Shown: piece by piece, positions 16,854 to 27,330 of the stretch | Numbering within the stretch: the stretch's first letter is position 1 | Layout of the letters: each line of letters begins with the position of its first letter | NCBI RefSeq assembly: GCF_015291625.1 | Contig: NZ_CP030047.1 | Coordinates: forward strand, 5,518,001 to 5,582,000 | Length of the DNA stretch: 64,000 nt | Direction of reading: 5' to 3' | From: Bradyrhizobium sp. CCBAU 53421 | GTDB taxonomy: Bacteria; Pseudomonadota; Alphaproteobacteria; Rhizobiales; Xanthobacteraceae | Program-made: the position numbers and the translations under genes | Notes under the pieces: model-generated | Databases searched by the model: none | What the model was told of the DNA's origin: nothing | Seen by the model: the letters and a program-made list of their open reading frames with translations, nothing else

Positions 16854-17804
16854 TTACTTCGAGGTCGGCGCTTCCGGCGGACCGGAGCCTGGCGTCGTCG
16901 GGGGCGGAGGTGGCGGAGCAGCCGCCGTTACTGGCGGCGCGGCGGGCGCCGGCGATGCGGCCGCAGCCGGCTCGGATGGCGCCGCAGGTGTGACTTGTGG
17001 AACCGGGGCGGATCGCACGGCAGCCGGCTCGCTGCCGGCATTGCTCTTCGGGGCATCGATCTTGGGCGCATCGACCTTGGCCGTGTCAGGCTCACCGGCA
17101 GGCTTCGCCGGCTTCTCGGCCTCACCCTTGTCCTCGCGCTTGACGGCGGTCTGGGATTTGGGCTCGTCGCCCGCCGCGCCCTTGGGCGTCTCCTCGGACT
17201 TCGGCTCCTCGACCGGCTTGCCGCGACGGCCGTGCTTCTGGCGCGACGGCCTGCCCTCAACGGCCGCCTGCGGGGTCTGGCCATCGTCCGGCTTTGCACC
17301 ATCCGGGGCCTCGCTCGGGCGCGCCATGCGCCGGCCGCGGTGGGCGGGACGCGCTTCGGGATTCAGACCATCGGCGTCCGGCTTAGCAGTTTCCTTGGCA
17401 CCTTCCTGCGGCGCCGCACCCTGATGCTGCCGGCGCGACGGACGCTCGGCCGGCTGCTCCGGCGACTGGTTCGCCTCCTGCCTGGCGTCGCGGCCCTTGG
17501 CTCCCCGGGGGTTATCCTTTGCCTGGTAGCGCGGATCGTTGGCGCCGTTCGAGATCAGGAAGGACGCCAGCACGCCGGCCATGTCGCTCGACGTCGTGTA
17601 GTGCTGGCGCAGGAAGCCCGGCAGCGAACCGGCCGGCACGGTCTTCAAGAGACCGCGCGGGCTCTTGTGGCAGGCCGTGCAGGTGCTGCCGAATATCTGG
17701 GAGGGGCTTTTGCCGGCCTCGAGGTTTTGCGCCTGCGCTGATACGGCTGACAGGCAGCCAATCAGAAGCGTCACCGTCGCCAGACTGAGGGCTCGGCTCA
17801 ACAT
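16854..17804 (-). CDS. c-type cytochrome-like protein with long low-complexity tail
   Basis: A 316-residue exported protein. A signal peptide ends near SAVSAQAQ, and one heme c attachment motif CTACHKS lies at about residues 42-48. The next 50 residues resemble a short cytochrome c fold (GFLRQHYTTSSDMAGVLASFLI). From about residue 100 onward the sequence is a long Pro/Ala/Lys/Glu-rich, probably disordered region with no further domain. Function is unknown; the heme site suggests electron transfer or a heme-binding role in the periplasm. It is divergent from the cyclopropane synthase gene. Confidence 0.78.
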   Translation of the reverse strand: MLSRALSLATVTLLIGCLSAVSAQAQNLEAGKSPSQIFGSTCTACHKSPRGLLKTVPAGSLPGFLRQHYTTSSDMAGVLASFLISNGANDPRYQAKDNPRGAKGRDARQEANQSPEQPAERPSRRQHQGAAPQEGAKETAKPDADGLNPEARPAHRGRRMARPSEAPDGAKPDDGQTPQAAVEGRPSRQKHGRRGKPVEEPKSEETPKGAAGDEPKSQTAVKREDKGEAEKPAKPAGEPDTAKVDAPKIDAPKSNAGSEPAAVRSAPVPQVTPAAPSEPAAAASPAPAAPPVTAAAPPPPPPTTPGSGPPEAPTSK

Positions 17805-18062
17805 TCCTTAAGTCTCCAGATTCCGGAAAAATCGCCGCCTGCGCCTCATGGATTGGCCGCGGCGGTCACCTTTTATCCGATTATCGCGCGAATGGAAGCG
17901 CGCGCGTGACGCATCCACGCAATTGTCACATTTTGGAATATCGGCTTTGACCACAACGCTATAGCGCGATCCAATTCCCTGCCTATCTTGGGTTTGGGGA
18001 CACATTGGAGTGATCAGCTCCGGTGGTGTCGGTGTGCAGCTTGCCGTTCCGTTGGTGTTTCG

Positions 18063-19316
18063 ATGGACCGATTGTTGCGATTTTTCTTGGGGCGCTTCAT
18101 CCGCCGCGGGTCGATCACGTTCACGACCGCGAGCGGGGCTCAATTCACCTGTGGCGACGGCACGGGCATTCCCGCCGCCGTGCGCTTCATGACCAGGGCC
18201 GCCGAACTGCGCGTTCTGGTCGATCCCGAGCTTTATCTCGGCGAAGCCTTCATGGACGGCACGTTCGTCGTGGAGCAAGGCACCATCGCCGATGTGCTGG
18301 CCATCCTGATGGGCCAGGCGGCCATGTTGCCGAACTTTGCCAGGTTGCAGGCCTGGGTGCGCTTCCTCGGACGGCGCGCCCAGCAGATCAATGTGCGCGG
18401 CCGCTCCAGGAGCAACGTCGCCCGCCATTACGATCTCGACGGCCGCCTTTATTCCCTCTTCCTGGACGCGGACAAGCAATACAGCTGCGCCTATTTCGAG
18501 ACGCCGGACGCGACGCTGGACGACGCCCAGCTCGCCAAGAAGCGCCACCTTGCCGCAAAACTCCTGATCAAGCCCGGCGACCGCGTCCTCGACATCGGTT
18601 CCGGTTGGGGTGGACTTGGGCTCTATCTCGCCGAGATGAGTGGTGCCGACGTCACCGGGGTCACGCTGTCGACCGAGCAGCTGCAGATCTCCAACGCCCG
18701 CGCCGCGGAGCGGAACCTGTCGCAGTCGGCGCGCTTCCTGCTGCAGGACTACCGCGACATCCCCGGTCCGTTCGATCGCATCGTTTCGGTCGGCATGTTC
18801 GAGCATGTCGGGATCGCCTATTACGAAACCTTCTTCAAACGCTGCGCCGAGCTGCTGAGCGATGACGGCGTCATGATGCTGCACTCGATCGGCCGCTCGA
18901 CCGGTCCCGACGTCACCAGCCCCTGGATCCGCAAATACATCTTCCCCGGCGGCTACATTCCGGCGCTCTCCGAAGTCATGCCGGCGATCGAGAAGGCCGG
19001 ACTGCTGATCTGCGACATGGAGATCCTGCGCCTGCACTATGCCGAGACCCTGAAGGCGTGGCGCGACCGCTTCATGGCGCGGCGCGAGGAGGCCGTGCGG
19101 CTCTACGACGAGACCTTCGCCCGGATGTGGGAGTTCTATCTGGCGGCCTCGGAGATGTCGTTCCGTGTGCAGAACATGATGAACTTCCAGCTGCAGCTGA
19201 CCAAGCGCCAGAGCGTCGTGCCGATGACCCGCGATTACATCGGGCGCGAGGAAGGCCGCCTCCGCCTCAAGGAAGCCGGCGCCGCAAAGCCCCGGCTGCA
19301 ACTCGCCGGCGAATAG
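18063..19316 (+). CDS. cfa: cyclopropane-fatty-acyl-phospholipid synthase
   Basis: A 417-residue SAM-dependent enzyme that methylenates double bonds of membrane phospholipid acyl chains. Seen are the SAM-binding region VLDIGSGWGGLGLYLAE, the VSVGMFEHVG motif and the substrate-site segment QYSCAYFE. I chose ATG 18063 (MDRLLRFFLG) because the longer frame upstream is basic and unlike the family. It is divergent from the cytochrome-like gene. With the desaturase and fab genes nearby it belongs to a lipid-modifying neighbourhood; the paralogue count in the genome is unknown, so the symbol is by family. Confidence 0.93.
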   Translation: MDRLLRFFLGRFIRRGSITFTTASGAQFTCGDGTGIPAAVRFMTRAAELRVLVDPELYLGEAFMDGTFVVEQGTIADVLAILMGQAAMLPNFARLQAWVRFLGRRAQQINVRGRSRSNVARHYDLDGRLYSLFLDADKQYSCAYFETPDATLDDAQLAKKRHLAAKLLIKPGDRVLDIGSGWGGLGLYLAEMSGADVTGVTLSTEQLQISNARAAERNLSQSARFLLQDYRDIPGPFDRIVSVGMFEHVGIAYYETFFKRCAELLSDDGVMMLHSIGRSTGPDVTSPWIRKYIFPGGYIPALSEVMPAIEKAGLLICDMEILRLHYAETLKAWRDRFMARREEAVRLYDETFARMWEFYLAASEMSFRVQNMMNFQLQLTKRQSVVPMTRDYIGREEGRLRLKEAGAAKPRLQLAGE

Positions 19317-19336
19317 GTCCGTGAGAGCGGGTACCG

Positions 19337-19558
19337 TTAGTTGCGCAGGCTGTAGGCCGAGGCGCAATGCGCGAAAGTCGGCGCCGGGCGCGCGAGGTGG
19401 GCCGTGGCGGCCGAGATCAGGCTGACATCACAGGGCACGTTCCGGACCTCCGGGCGCGCCGCCTGCTCCATGGCGTCGACCAGCGCCGCCAGCCAGCGGC
19501 GGTCCATGCCGCCTGCCCGGCCAAGCCCAATTCGCGCTGTCTGAAACTCTCGAGCCAT
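19337..19558 (-). CDS. small protein of unknown function
   Basis: A 73-residue frame starting MAREFQTARIGLGRAG with a GGTGA sequence just upstream. It ends SAYSLRN and contains a predicted helix (RRWLAALVDAMEQAAR). No family is recognised. It is kept as a gene because its composition differs from the shadows around it and nothing else occupies the stretch; a longer version from 19657 is possible. It faces the cyclopropane synthase gene. Confidence 0.4.
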   Translation of the reverse strand: MAREFQTARIGLGRAGGMDRRWLAALVDAMEQAARPEVRNVPCDVSLISAATAHLARPAPTFAHCASAYSLRN

Positions 19559-19691
19559 CGTCACCGTATCTGCCCTGGGCGAGGACAACCCGGAATCCGC
19601 CAGGTCGTTCCCGCGAGCCTGCCGCAAAGAAAATGCGCCAGGTGTGATCTGCTTCACAGAGGTCTGTTCCGGGCTGTCGTAGTGGTCCGGA

Positions 19692-19814
19692 ATGACCCGA
19701 GAACCGCACCAGACGATGTTGGACCCGCAGCGCGACCTCGTGACCGACTACGCCCTGATCGCGACAGGCGTGGCTGCCGCCTTGATCGCGCTGGCTTTCC
19801 TCATCCTCGTCTGA
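19692..19814 (+). CDS. 40-residue membrane microprotein
   Basis: An ATG-started frame of 40 codons: a charged start (MTREPHQTMLDPQRDLVTDY) followed by a 20-residue hydrophobic helix ending IALAFLILV. Such tiny single-span proteins are common but often missed. Ribosome binding signal is weak. Support is the clean amphipathic-then-hydrophobic design; expression is not shown. Confidence 0.45.
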   Translation: MTREPHQTMLDPQRDLVTDYALIATGVAAALIALAFLILV

Positions 19815-20104
19815 GGCCGAAGGCCAGCACCGACCTCACTGCTGGTTGGGCGCCGCAGCCCGGAAAAAGGTTCAGGCCGCGTCGGATTTTTGCCAACGAC
19901 ATCGCTGGCAGGCCGACTCCCACCGTTTTTCGACCGAAACCCCGTCAAGCGGAATGCACCCGGCCGTCCCGGATTCACACCTCGCGTTGTGTGAATCGTG
20001 CATAAGAAACATCCGTCCTTTCGCTTCGTGCCGGGCTGGCGCTTGATCGCGGCCCCACAGCCGAAAATCTCAGTAACGACGAAATCAGAAGAATAAGCTC
20101 GTCC

Positions 20105-21612
<1,508 letters not shown>

Positions 21613-21613
<1 letters not shown>

Positions 21614-21643
21614 AGCGTTTTCGAGCGGAGGGGCACGGTTGAA
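21613..21643. repeat. decayed copy of the 50-bp palindromic repeat
   Basis: AGCGTTTTCGAGCG starts at the last base of the dnaB stop codon and is followed by a degenerate match to the rest of the repeat family seen at 7213, 41472 and 59315. The second hairpin arm is lost. Confidence 0.5.
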
Positions 21644-21673
21644 GGCCGCAGGCCCCGCTTGTACAACCGAGCC

Positions 21674-22978
21674 ATGAACATCGTGACCGACGCGAAATCG
21701 CAGCTGACGCCCGAAGCCAATCTGCTGGCGGCCCATCCGACCGCCACCGGCATCCTCACCGTCGACCTCGACGCCATCATCGCCAACTGGCGCAAGCTCG
21801 AGAAGACCGCGGTCCCGGCGGAATGCGCCGCCGTGGTCAAGGCCAACGCCTATGGCTGCGGCGCCGAGCAAGTGTCGCGCGCGCTGGCCAAGGCCGGCTG
21901 CAAGACCTTCTTTGTCGCAACCGTCGAGGAAGCCGCCGTGGTGCGCACGGCCGTTCCCGAGGCGACCGTCTACTCGCTCGGCGGCTTCTTCCAGCAGACC
22001 GGCGATGCCTACGCCAGGATCGACTGCAAGCCTGTGATCGGCGATCTCAACGAGCTCGCCGAATGGGACGTGTTCTGCCGCCGCTCCGGTTGGTCCGGCG
22101 GCGCCGCCATCCACATCGACACCGGCATGAACCGGCTCGGGCTGACGGTCAGCGAAGCCCAGGGCATCATCCCGCGGATCAATGCCGGCGATCATGGCAT
22201 CACGCTGGTCATGAGCCACCTCGCCTCCGCCGAGCTGCTCAACAGCCCCGCCAACGCCAAGCAGCTTGCGAGCTTCCGCGAGATCGCGAGCCTGTTCACC
22301 GGCGTGCCGGCTTCGCTCGCAAACTCCTCCGGCGTGTTCCTCGGCGCCCAGTTCCAGTTCGAGATGGTGCGGCCGGGCTGCGCGCTCTACGGCGTCAACC
22401 CGACGCCGGAGGCCGACAACCCGATGCAGCAGGTGGTCGACCTCAAGGCGCGCATCGTGCAGATCCGCAACATCGATCGCGGCGAGACCGTCGGCTATGG
22501 CGGCACCTGGACCGCGCGGCGGCCGACCCGGCTCGCGATCGTCTCCGCCGGTTACGCCGACGGCTATTTCCGCGCCGCCAGCGCCAATGACGGCACCCGC
22601 GGCGCCGAGGTCGTGGTCGCCGGCAAGCGCTGCCCGATCGCCGGCCGCGTCTCGATGGATCTGATCGCGGTCGACGTCACCGATCTCGACAAGAATGCCG
22701 TGCGGCGCGGCCACATGGTGACGCTGATCGGCGAAGGCATCACGGTCGACGAGGTCGCGCATCATTTCGGCACCATCGGCTACGAGGTGCTGACCAGCCT
22801 CGGCCGCCGCTTCGTGCGCATCTACAAGGGCGGCGATGCCGTCGCCGCGACAAGCGAGCCCGTCGCCGGCAAGGGCGACGCCGTCGGCGAGAAGAGCGAG
22901 CCGGCCGCGGCGCAAGCGGCGCCGCCAGCGATTCCGACGGCAGCGCCCGCTGCACCGCCGCCGTTGCCATCTGCGTGA
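21674..22978 (+). CDS. alr: alanine racemase
   Basis: Alr interconverts L- and D-alanine for peptidoglycan. The PLP-binding lysine is Lys56 in VVKANAYGCG, and the second catalytic residue is the Tyr of SAGYADGYF. The protein is 434 residues from ATG 21674 (an upstream TTG at 21659 is possible), about 60 longer than usual, because of a C-terminal tail of Ala/Pro-rich low-complexity sequence after KGGDAVAATS. It follows dnaB after 60 bases, as is common. Confidence 0.94.
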   Translation: MNIVTDAKSQLTPEANLLAAHPTATGILTVDLDAIIANWRKLEKTAVPAECAAVVKANAYGCGAEQVSRALAKAGCKTFFVATVEEAAVVRTAVPEATVYSLGGFFQQTGDAYARIDCKPVIGDLNELAEWDVFCRRSGWSGGAAIHIDTGMNRLGLTVSEAQGIIPRINAGDHGITLVMSHLASAELLNSPANAKQLASFREIASLFTGVPASLANSSGVFLGAQFQFEMVRPGCALYGVNPTPEADNPMQQVVDLKARIVQIRNIDRGETVGYGGTWTARRPTRLAIVSAGYADGYFRAASANDGTRGAEVVVAGKRCPIAGRVSMDLIAVDVTDLDKNAVRRGHMVTLIGEGITVDEVAHHFGTIGYEVLTSLGRRFVRIYKGGDAVAATSEPVAGKGDAVGEKSEPAAAQAAPPAIPTAAPAAPPPLPSA

Positions 22979-23008
22979 CGACATGAAACGTCGCGATCGC
23001 CGGTGCGC

Positions 23009-23779
23009 ATGAAGATCGCGACCTTCAACATCAACAACGTCAATCGCCGGCTGCCGAACCTGCTGCGCTGGCTGAAATCGGCCAAGCCCGACGTCGTCAG
23101 CCTGCAGGAGCTCAAGGCCAGCGACGCCGAGTTTCCCGCGGCTGCATTCGAGAAGGCCGGCTACGGCGCGGTGTGGCGGGGACAGAAGACCTGGAACGGC
23201 GTCGCCATCCTCGCGCGCAAGGCCGAGCCGGTCTTGATCCGCACCGCCCTGCCCGGCGACGCCGGCGATCACGAGGCGCGCTACATCGAGGCCGCGGTGC
23301 GCGGCATCGTCGTCACCAGCCTCTATCTGCCGAACGGCAATCCGCAGCCCGGGCCGAAATTCGATTACAAGCTGGCCTGGTTCAAGCGGCTGCGCGCCCA
23401 CGCCGCCAAGCTGCTCAAGCAGCAGGTCCCCGTGGTGCTCGCCGGCGACTACAACGTCGCGCCGACGCCCTTCGACATCTATCCGACGCGCTCCTGGGAC
23501 AAGGATGCGCTGGTCCAGCCGAAGAGCCGCGCCGCGTTCAAGGCGCTGGTCGACCAAGGCTGGTGCGATGCGATCCGCACGCTGCATCCGGACCGCCAGA
23601 TGTTCACCTTCTGGGACTACAAGCGCCAGCGCTGGCCGCGCGATGCAGGCCTCAGGCTCGATCATCTGCTGCTCAGCCCCGACGTCGCGGCGCGGCTCGT
23701 GAAAGCGGGCGTCGACCGCGACATCCGCAGCGAGGAAGGTGCCAGCGATCATGCGCCGGCCTGGGTGGTGCTGAGGTGA
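23009..23779 (+). CDS. xth: exodeoxyribonuclease III family AP endonuclease
   Basis: A 256-residue member of the exonuclease III/AP endonuclease family, which incises DNA at abasic sites and trims 3' ends. Catalytic motifs are visible: FNINNVNRR at the start, LQELKASD (metal-binding Glu), GDYNVAP (Asp and Asn) and the C-terminal SDHAPAW (Asp and His). ATG 23009 gives the usual start KIATFN; a GTG two codons earlier is also possible. It begins about 30 bases after alr. Confidence 0.93.
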   Translation: MKIATFNINNVNRRLPNLLRWLKSAKPDVVSLQELKASDAEFPAAAFEKAGYGAVWRGQKTWNGVAILARKAEPVLIRTALPGDAGDHEARYIEAAVRGIVVTSLYLPNGNPQPGPKFDYKLAWFKRLRAHAAKLLKQQVPVVLAGDYNVAPTPFDIYPTRSWDKDALVQPKSRAAFKALVDQGWCDAIRTLHPDRQMFTFWDYKRQRWPRDAGLRLDHLLLSPDVAARLVKAGVDRDIRSEEGASDHAPAWVVLR

Positions 23780-23799
23780 TGGGCCGCCCCACCACTGCT

Positions 23800-23825
23800 G
23801 TCGTCCCTGCTTTCGCAGGGACGAC
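23800..23825. terminator. stem-loop after the exonuclease III gene
   Basis: GTCGTCCCTGC, loop TTTC, GCAGGGACGAC is an 11-bp perfect stem 20 bases after the stop. It has no T-run, and the same kind of hairpin occurs as a dispersed repeat in this window. Confidence 0.5.
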
Positions 23826-23854
23826 GGTGGGAATCGGATGCACCAGTCAAACAG

Positions 23855-23963
23855 CGCGGGTCATCGCCCGCGCATGCGGGTAGTCCAGCATTCCAGAGAC
23901 GCCGGACGCTTGAGCCGAGAGGCCGCGGCGTACTGGATCGCCCGGTCGAGCCGGGCGATGACA
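23855..23963. repeat. composite hairpin repeat, copy 1
   Basis: About 105 bp: a hairpin (GCGGGTCATCGCCCGC), a core with TCCAGCATTCCAGAG and CCGCGGCGTACTGGATC, and a closing hairpin GCCCGGTCGAGCCGGGC. Four further copies lie at 33556, 48194, 58441 and 58626. The core is conserved while the hairpin arms vary. Confidence 0.8.
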
Positions 23964-24117
23964 GTTGAGAATGGGGACGCAGTTTCGCGATCTCGTGGCT
24001 CGACGGGACCCTCTCGACACACGCGAATGCGGCTGGATGTGGCGGACCGGGTACAGCCGGAGGTCGTGCAAATCGACTAGGCTGGCGCCGATTTGATTTC
24101 GTGCATTGGGTCTGCCC

Positions 24118-24921
24118 ATGAAGACATATTTCGTCGCCGCCTCCATGCTGATGCTCGGCATTGCAAGCGCCTCGGCTGCCGACGTTGCCGCCCGCCCCTA
24201 TACCAAGGCACCCCCGATCGTCGCCGCCACCACCGACTGGAGCGGCTTCTACGTCGGCGCCAATGGCGGCGGCGGCTGGAGCCGGAAGTGCTGGGACATC
24301 CTGCCCTTCACCATCACCAATCCGGCGCTCGGCGTCGTGAATTTCACCGGCCCGGAAGGTTGCCATACCGCGAGCGGCGCGACCGCCGGCGGCCAGATCG
24401 GCTATCGCTGGCAGCAGGCGGCGTGGGTGTTCGGCGTCGAAGCACAGGGCGATTGGGCCGATCTCTCCGGCTCGAATCCGTCCACAGCGGCGTTGTTCGC
24501 AGGCTTCGCCAACCGCTCGAAGATCGATGCCATCGGCCTCTTCACCGGACAGGTCGGCTATTCCTGGGGCGCCTTCCTGCTGTACGCCAAGGGCGGCGCG
24601 GCCGTCGTGCGCGATCGCTACGACAGCTTCATCACCCCGGCATTCGGGCCCGGCGTGCCGGTCGGCTTCATCGCCGACCGCGGCAGCGAGACGCGCTGGG
24701 GCGGCGCGATCGGCGTCGGCGCCGAATATGCGATCGCGCACAACTGGTCGCTGGCGCTCGAATACGACCATCTGTTCATGGGCACCGATACTGTTCGCAT
24801 GACCTACGATCCCGCCTTCATCGCCCAGCTCAATCATGACGAGCGCATCCGCCAGGACGTCGACATGGTGACGGTGCGGGTCAACTACCGCTTCGGCGGC
24901 CCGGTCGTCGCGAAGTACTGA
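24118..24921 (+). CDS. outer membrane beta-barrel protein (Omp25/Omp31-like)
   Basis: A 267-residue outer membrane protein of the rhizobial Omp25/31 group (OMP_b-brl). The signal peptide ends near ASASAAD. The barrel begins at DWSGFYVGANGGGGWS, a signature of the group, contains alternating hydrophobic strands, and ends in an aromatic-rich strand with a terminal aromatic residue (VRVNYRFGG...KY). I chose ATG 24118 because it gives the proper signal sequence. Role is structural or porin-like; substrate unknown. Confidence 0.9.
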   Translation: MKTYFVAASMLMLGIASASAADVAARPYTKAPPIVAATTDWSGFYVGANGGGGWSRKCWDILPFTITNPALGVVNFTGPEGCHTASGATAGGQIGYRWQQAAWVFGVEAQGDWADLSGSNPSTAALFAGFANRSKIDAIGLFTGQVGYSWGAFLLYAKGGAAVVRDRYDSFITPAFGPGVPVGFIADRGSETRWGGAIGVGAEYAIAHNWSLALEYDHLFMGTDTVRMTYDPAFIAQLNHDERIRQDVDMVTVRVNYRFGGPVVAKY

Positions 24922-25042
24922 CGCTGCACACGATGGCGCGTCCCGGATTGAGGACGCCCTTGCGCCGTCTCGAACCATGAGATCACACTGAGCCTCCGCT
25001 TTCGAGACACGCATCCGGCGTGGCTCGGGATTACGTCCCGGA

Positions 25043-25774
25043 GTGCGCGTGGGCCTCCTGTTCATCCTCATCGTCGGCCTGGTCGCCGGCACCATCTCCG
25101 GCATCGTCGGCACCGGCTCGTCGATCATGCTGATGCCGGTGCTGGTCTATCAATATGGGCCGAAGCAGGCGGTGCCGATCATGGCGGTCGCCGCCGTGAT
25201 GGCCAATCTGTCGCGGATTCTCGCCTGGTGGCGCGAGGTCGACTGGCGTGCCTGCGCCGCCTATTCGATCACGGGGATTCCGGCCGCGGCGCTCGGCGCC
25301 CGCACCCTGCTCGCGCTGCCCTCCCGCGCGGTCGATATCGCGATCGGCGTGTTCCTGATCGCGATGGTGCCGGTGCGGCATTGGCTGGCACAGCACAGAC
25401 TGAAAGCCAATCTCTGGCATCTTGCAATCGGCGGCGCGCTGATCGGCTATCTCACCGGCATCGTGGCCTCTACCGGTCCGCTCAGCGTGCCGCTGTTTTT
25501 GTTCTACGGCCTCAACAAGGGCGCGTTCCTCGCCACCGAAGCGGCAAGCTCGCTCGGGCTCTATGTCAGCAAGTCGGTGACCTTCGAGCGGTTCGGCGCG
25601 CTGACACCTGACATCGCGCTGAAGGGCCTGATCGCCGGCGCCTCGCTGATGGCCGGCGCCTTCATCGCAAAGCGCTTCGTGTTGCAGATGAAGCCGGAGT
25701 CGTTCCGCCTGATCATGGACGGCATCATGCTCGCGGCGGGCACGGCGTTGCTGTGGTCCGCCATGGCCCAGTAG
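25043..25774 (+). CDS. sulfite exporter TauE/SafE family membrane protein
   Basis: A 243-residue membrane protein with about eight hydrophobic helices of the TauE/SafE family, whose members export sulfite or organosulfonates. Seen are the N-terminal LVAGTISGIVGTGSSIMLMP, given in pieces as GTISGIVGTG and SIMLMPVLV, and the matching second half. It begins with GTG 25043 (a second GTG at 25049). No sulfur metabolism genes lie nearby, so the substrate is open. Confidence 0.85.
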   Translation: MRVGLLFILIVGLVAGTISGIVGTGSSIMLMPVLVYQYGPKQAVPIMAVAAVMANLSRILAWWREVDWRACAAYSITGIPAAALGARTLLALPSRAVDIAIGVFLIAMVPVRHWLAQHRLKANLWHLAIGGALIGYLTGIVASTGPLSVPLFLFYGLNKGAFLATEAASSLGLYVSKSVTFERFGALTPDIALKGLIAGASLMAGAFIAKRFVLQMKPESFRLIMDGIMLAAGTALLWSAMAQ

Positions 25775-26135
25775 GCCCGCAGGCATGTCGTAATTCTACG
25801 GGCTCTGTGCACACTTGGTGGTGTGTACCTCTAAAGAGCCTCATTGAGCGCCGGTTCCCGGTGTTATCCGGATTGCCTCCATCCAGCGACTGCGTTTATG
25901 ACGATCTCATTACTTGATCGTTTGCGGACAAGCACTTTGCTCTAGCAGGCATCACGGGATTGATCGACGACCCGGATGCGAATCACCAGGAGTCAGGCAG
26001 CACAAGGGGCGCAATCGAGCGCGCACCTCAGCGTCTGATGTCGGCCTGACGGGTTCGGATCTCGGGATCGCAAGTCGAAGCATTCGGACGAGCGGGTTGT
26101 CAGAACCCGCGACAGGCGGGAAAGGCAGACGCGCG
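25775..26135. other. intergenic region, 361 bp
   Basis: The region holds the stem-loop at 25801-25840 and a small hairpin GCGGGTT/AACCCGC at 26092-26110 just before the next gene. I see no credible gene between them. Confidence 0.5.
25801..25840. terminator. stem-loop after the TauE-like gene
   Basis: GGCTCT...AGAGCC closes a long stem with an inner GTGCACAC/GTGTGTAC pairing around a TTGGTG loop, 27 bases after the stop. A T-run is lacking, so it is a terminator-like or 3' protecting structure. Confidence 0.45.
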
Positions 26136-26423
26136 ATGCGCAAGATGATGATGACGACTGCGGCGGTCGTGACGTTCGCCGTCGCCGGCGCGGCTCTCTG
26201 GCCGACAGCAAAGCCCGATGTCGCGCAGTTCGGCGACAGCGTCTACGAGACGATCTGGGTCTGGCGCATTCCCGCCTATGCGAGCAATCCGTCCTGGCGC
26301 GTTCGCTGGAGCTGGAGCGATCCGCTGCGCGCGCAGGCAAGATGCTGCCGGGCCCTGCCGACGGCCCTAGTGCCGCGCGAGAATTCTCCGCTGCTGCTGT
26401 CGGTGCGAGACATCCGCGCCTGA
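26136..26423 (+). CDS. small secreted protein, unknown function
   Basis: A 95-residue frame starting MRKMMMTTAAVVTFAVAGAAL, a classical signal peptide, followed by a mature part rich in Trp and Arg (ETIWVWRIPAYASNP, WRVRWSWSDP). An AAAGG-type ribosome binding site lies nearby. No family recognised. The signal peptide and aromatic mature part argue that it is real. Confidence 0.5.
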   Translation: MRKMMMTTAAVVTFAVAGAALWPTAKPDVAQFGDSVYETIWVWRIPAYASNPSWRVRWSWSDPLRAQARCCRALPTALVPRENSPLLLSVRDIRA

Positions 26424-26581
26424 ACGCGGCCACCGATCGCGCCGCCAGCATTTGATTCAAATTCTCGCTGTAGTTGAACTTACTTTTTATCCTTAACCAG
26501 AAACCCGATCTTTGATTTACATCTGCAAGATGCGGTTTACCTTGTCTCCGCGAACACAGCGGATTCAGGGACGACAACAAG

Positions 26582-27196
26582 ATGCGCCAGTTAAGCCTCA
26601 CGCTGTCGTTGACCGTCTTTCTCGCAGCACCAGCCTTGAGCGTTGCCGCCGACGATCCGAAACCGAACCAACCGGGTTCCGCTCCCGCCGTTGACCGAGT
26701 CGCCTGTTCCCTGCAACCAAAAGCTGAGGAACCGTCCGATCCGTCCTCGACCTCGGCGATCCCTCGCACTGAAAAATTCGTCGCGCGGGACCATTTCAAG
26801 GAGAACATCGCCTCGAGCGCGCCGGTGAAAATCTCCTGGCTCGGTGCGACCTTCGCGCAACGTTTCACGAACAAGGTCGAGGACGAGACCGGCAGCGCAT
26901 CGTTGCAGACCTTCGTCCTGAGCGCTGCCTCGAGCGACAAGGACATCCTCGCCAGGCTCGGTCAGAGCCACGAGAGCCGGCTGGCCGACGTCTGGTGCAG
27001 ATTGCAGCAGCAGCCCAACGGCAACGGCGGCCCGCTGGAGACCAACGCCAGGCCGAACGTGTTTTACGTCCGCGATGTCGCGGGAGAGCTTGGTGCCGTC
27101 GACGTGCTCTGGGGCGGCGTCGGATGGGAGATCGGCGCAAGCCCGGTCGGAGACAAGCCGCGATGGCCGGCCGGAACACGGGTGTTCTCGCGCTGA
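26582..27196 (+). CDS. secreted protein, unknown function
   Basis: A 204-residue exported protein with a signal peptide ending SVAADD. Two cysteines (VACSLQ and VWCRLQ) may form a disulfide. A central part (KISWLGATFAQRF) and a C-terminal part (DVLWGGVGWEIGASPVG) look like beta-rich folds; I recognise no family. The upstream 158 bases are AT-rich for this genome and probably hold its promoter. Confidence 0.7.
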   Translation: MRQLSLTLSLTVFLAAPALSVAADDPKPNQPGSAPAVDRVACSLQPKAEEPSDPSSTSAIPRTEKFVARDHFKENIASSAPVKISWLGATFAQRFTNKVEDETGSASLQTFVLSAASSDKDILARLGQSHESRLADVWCRLQQQPNGNGGPLETNARPNVFYVRDVAGELGAVDVLWGGVGWEIGASPVGDKPRWPAGTRVFSR

Positions 27197-27330
27197 TTGC
27201 CGTGGTGCCGACAGGCGTTCCCTCGATCATCGACGGCGCGCGGCGTTGAGATAGTCTGCAACAGAAAGTGTTGCGCGCATGGTGGCCCGGTCCTGCTAGG
27301 ACGTCGTCGTCTGCTTGGGGGCTGGGAATC

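Larger units (their letters stand above)
23780..24117. other. intergenic region of repeats, 338 bp
   Basis: Between the exonuclease gene and the outer membrane protein gene lie the stem-loop at 23800-23825 and the composite hairpin repeat at 23855-23963. The last 150 bases must hold the promoter of the outer membrane protein gene. No gene is evident. Confidence 0.6.

Noticed and set aside
17808..19367. A minus-strand open frame of 519 codons opposite the cyclopropane synthase gene
   Set aside because: The plus-strand protein has full catalytic motifs; the opposite frame is compositionally a shadow.
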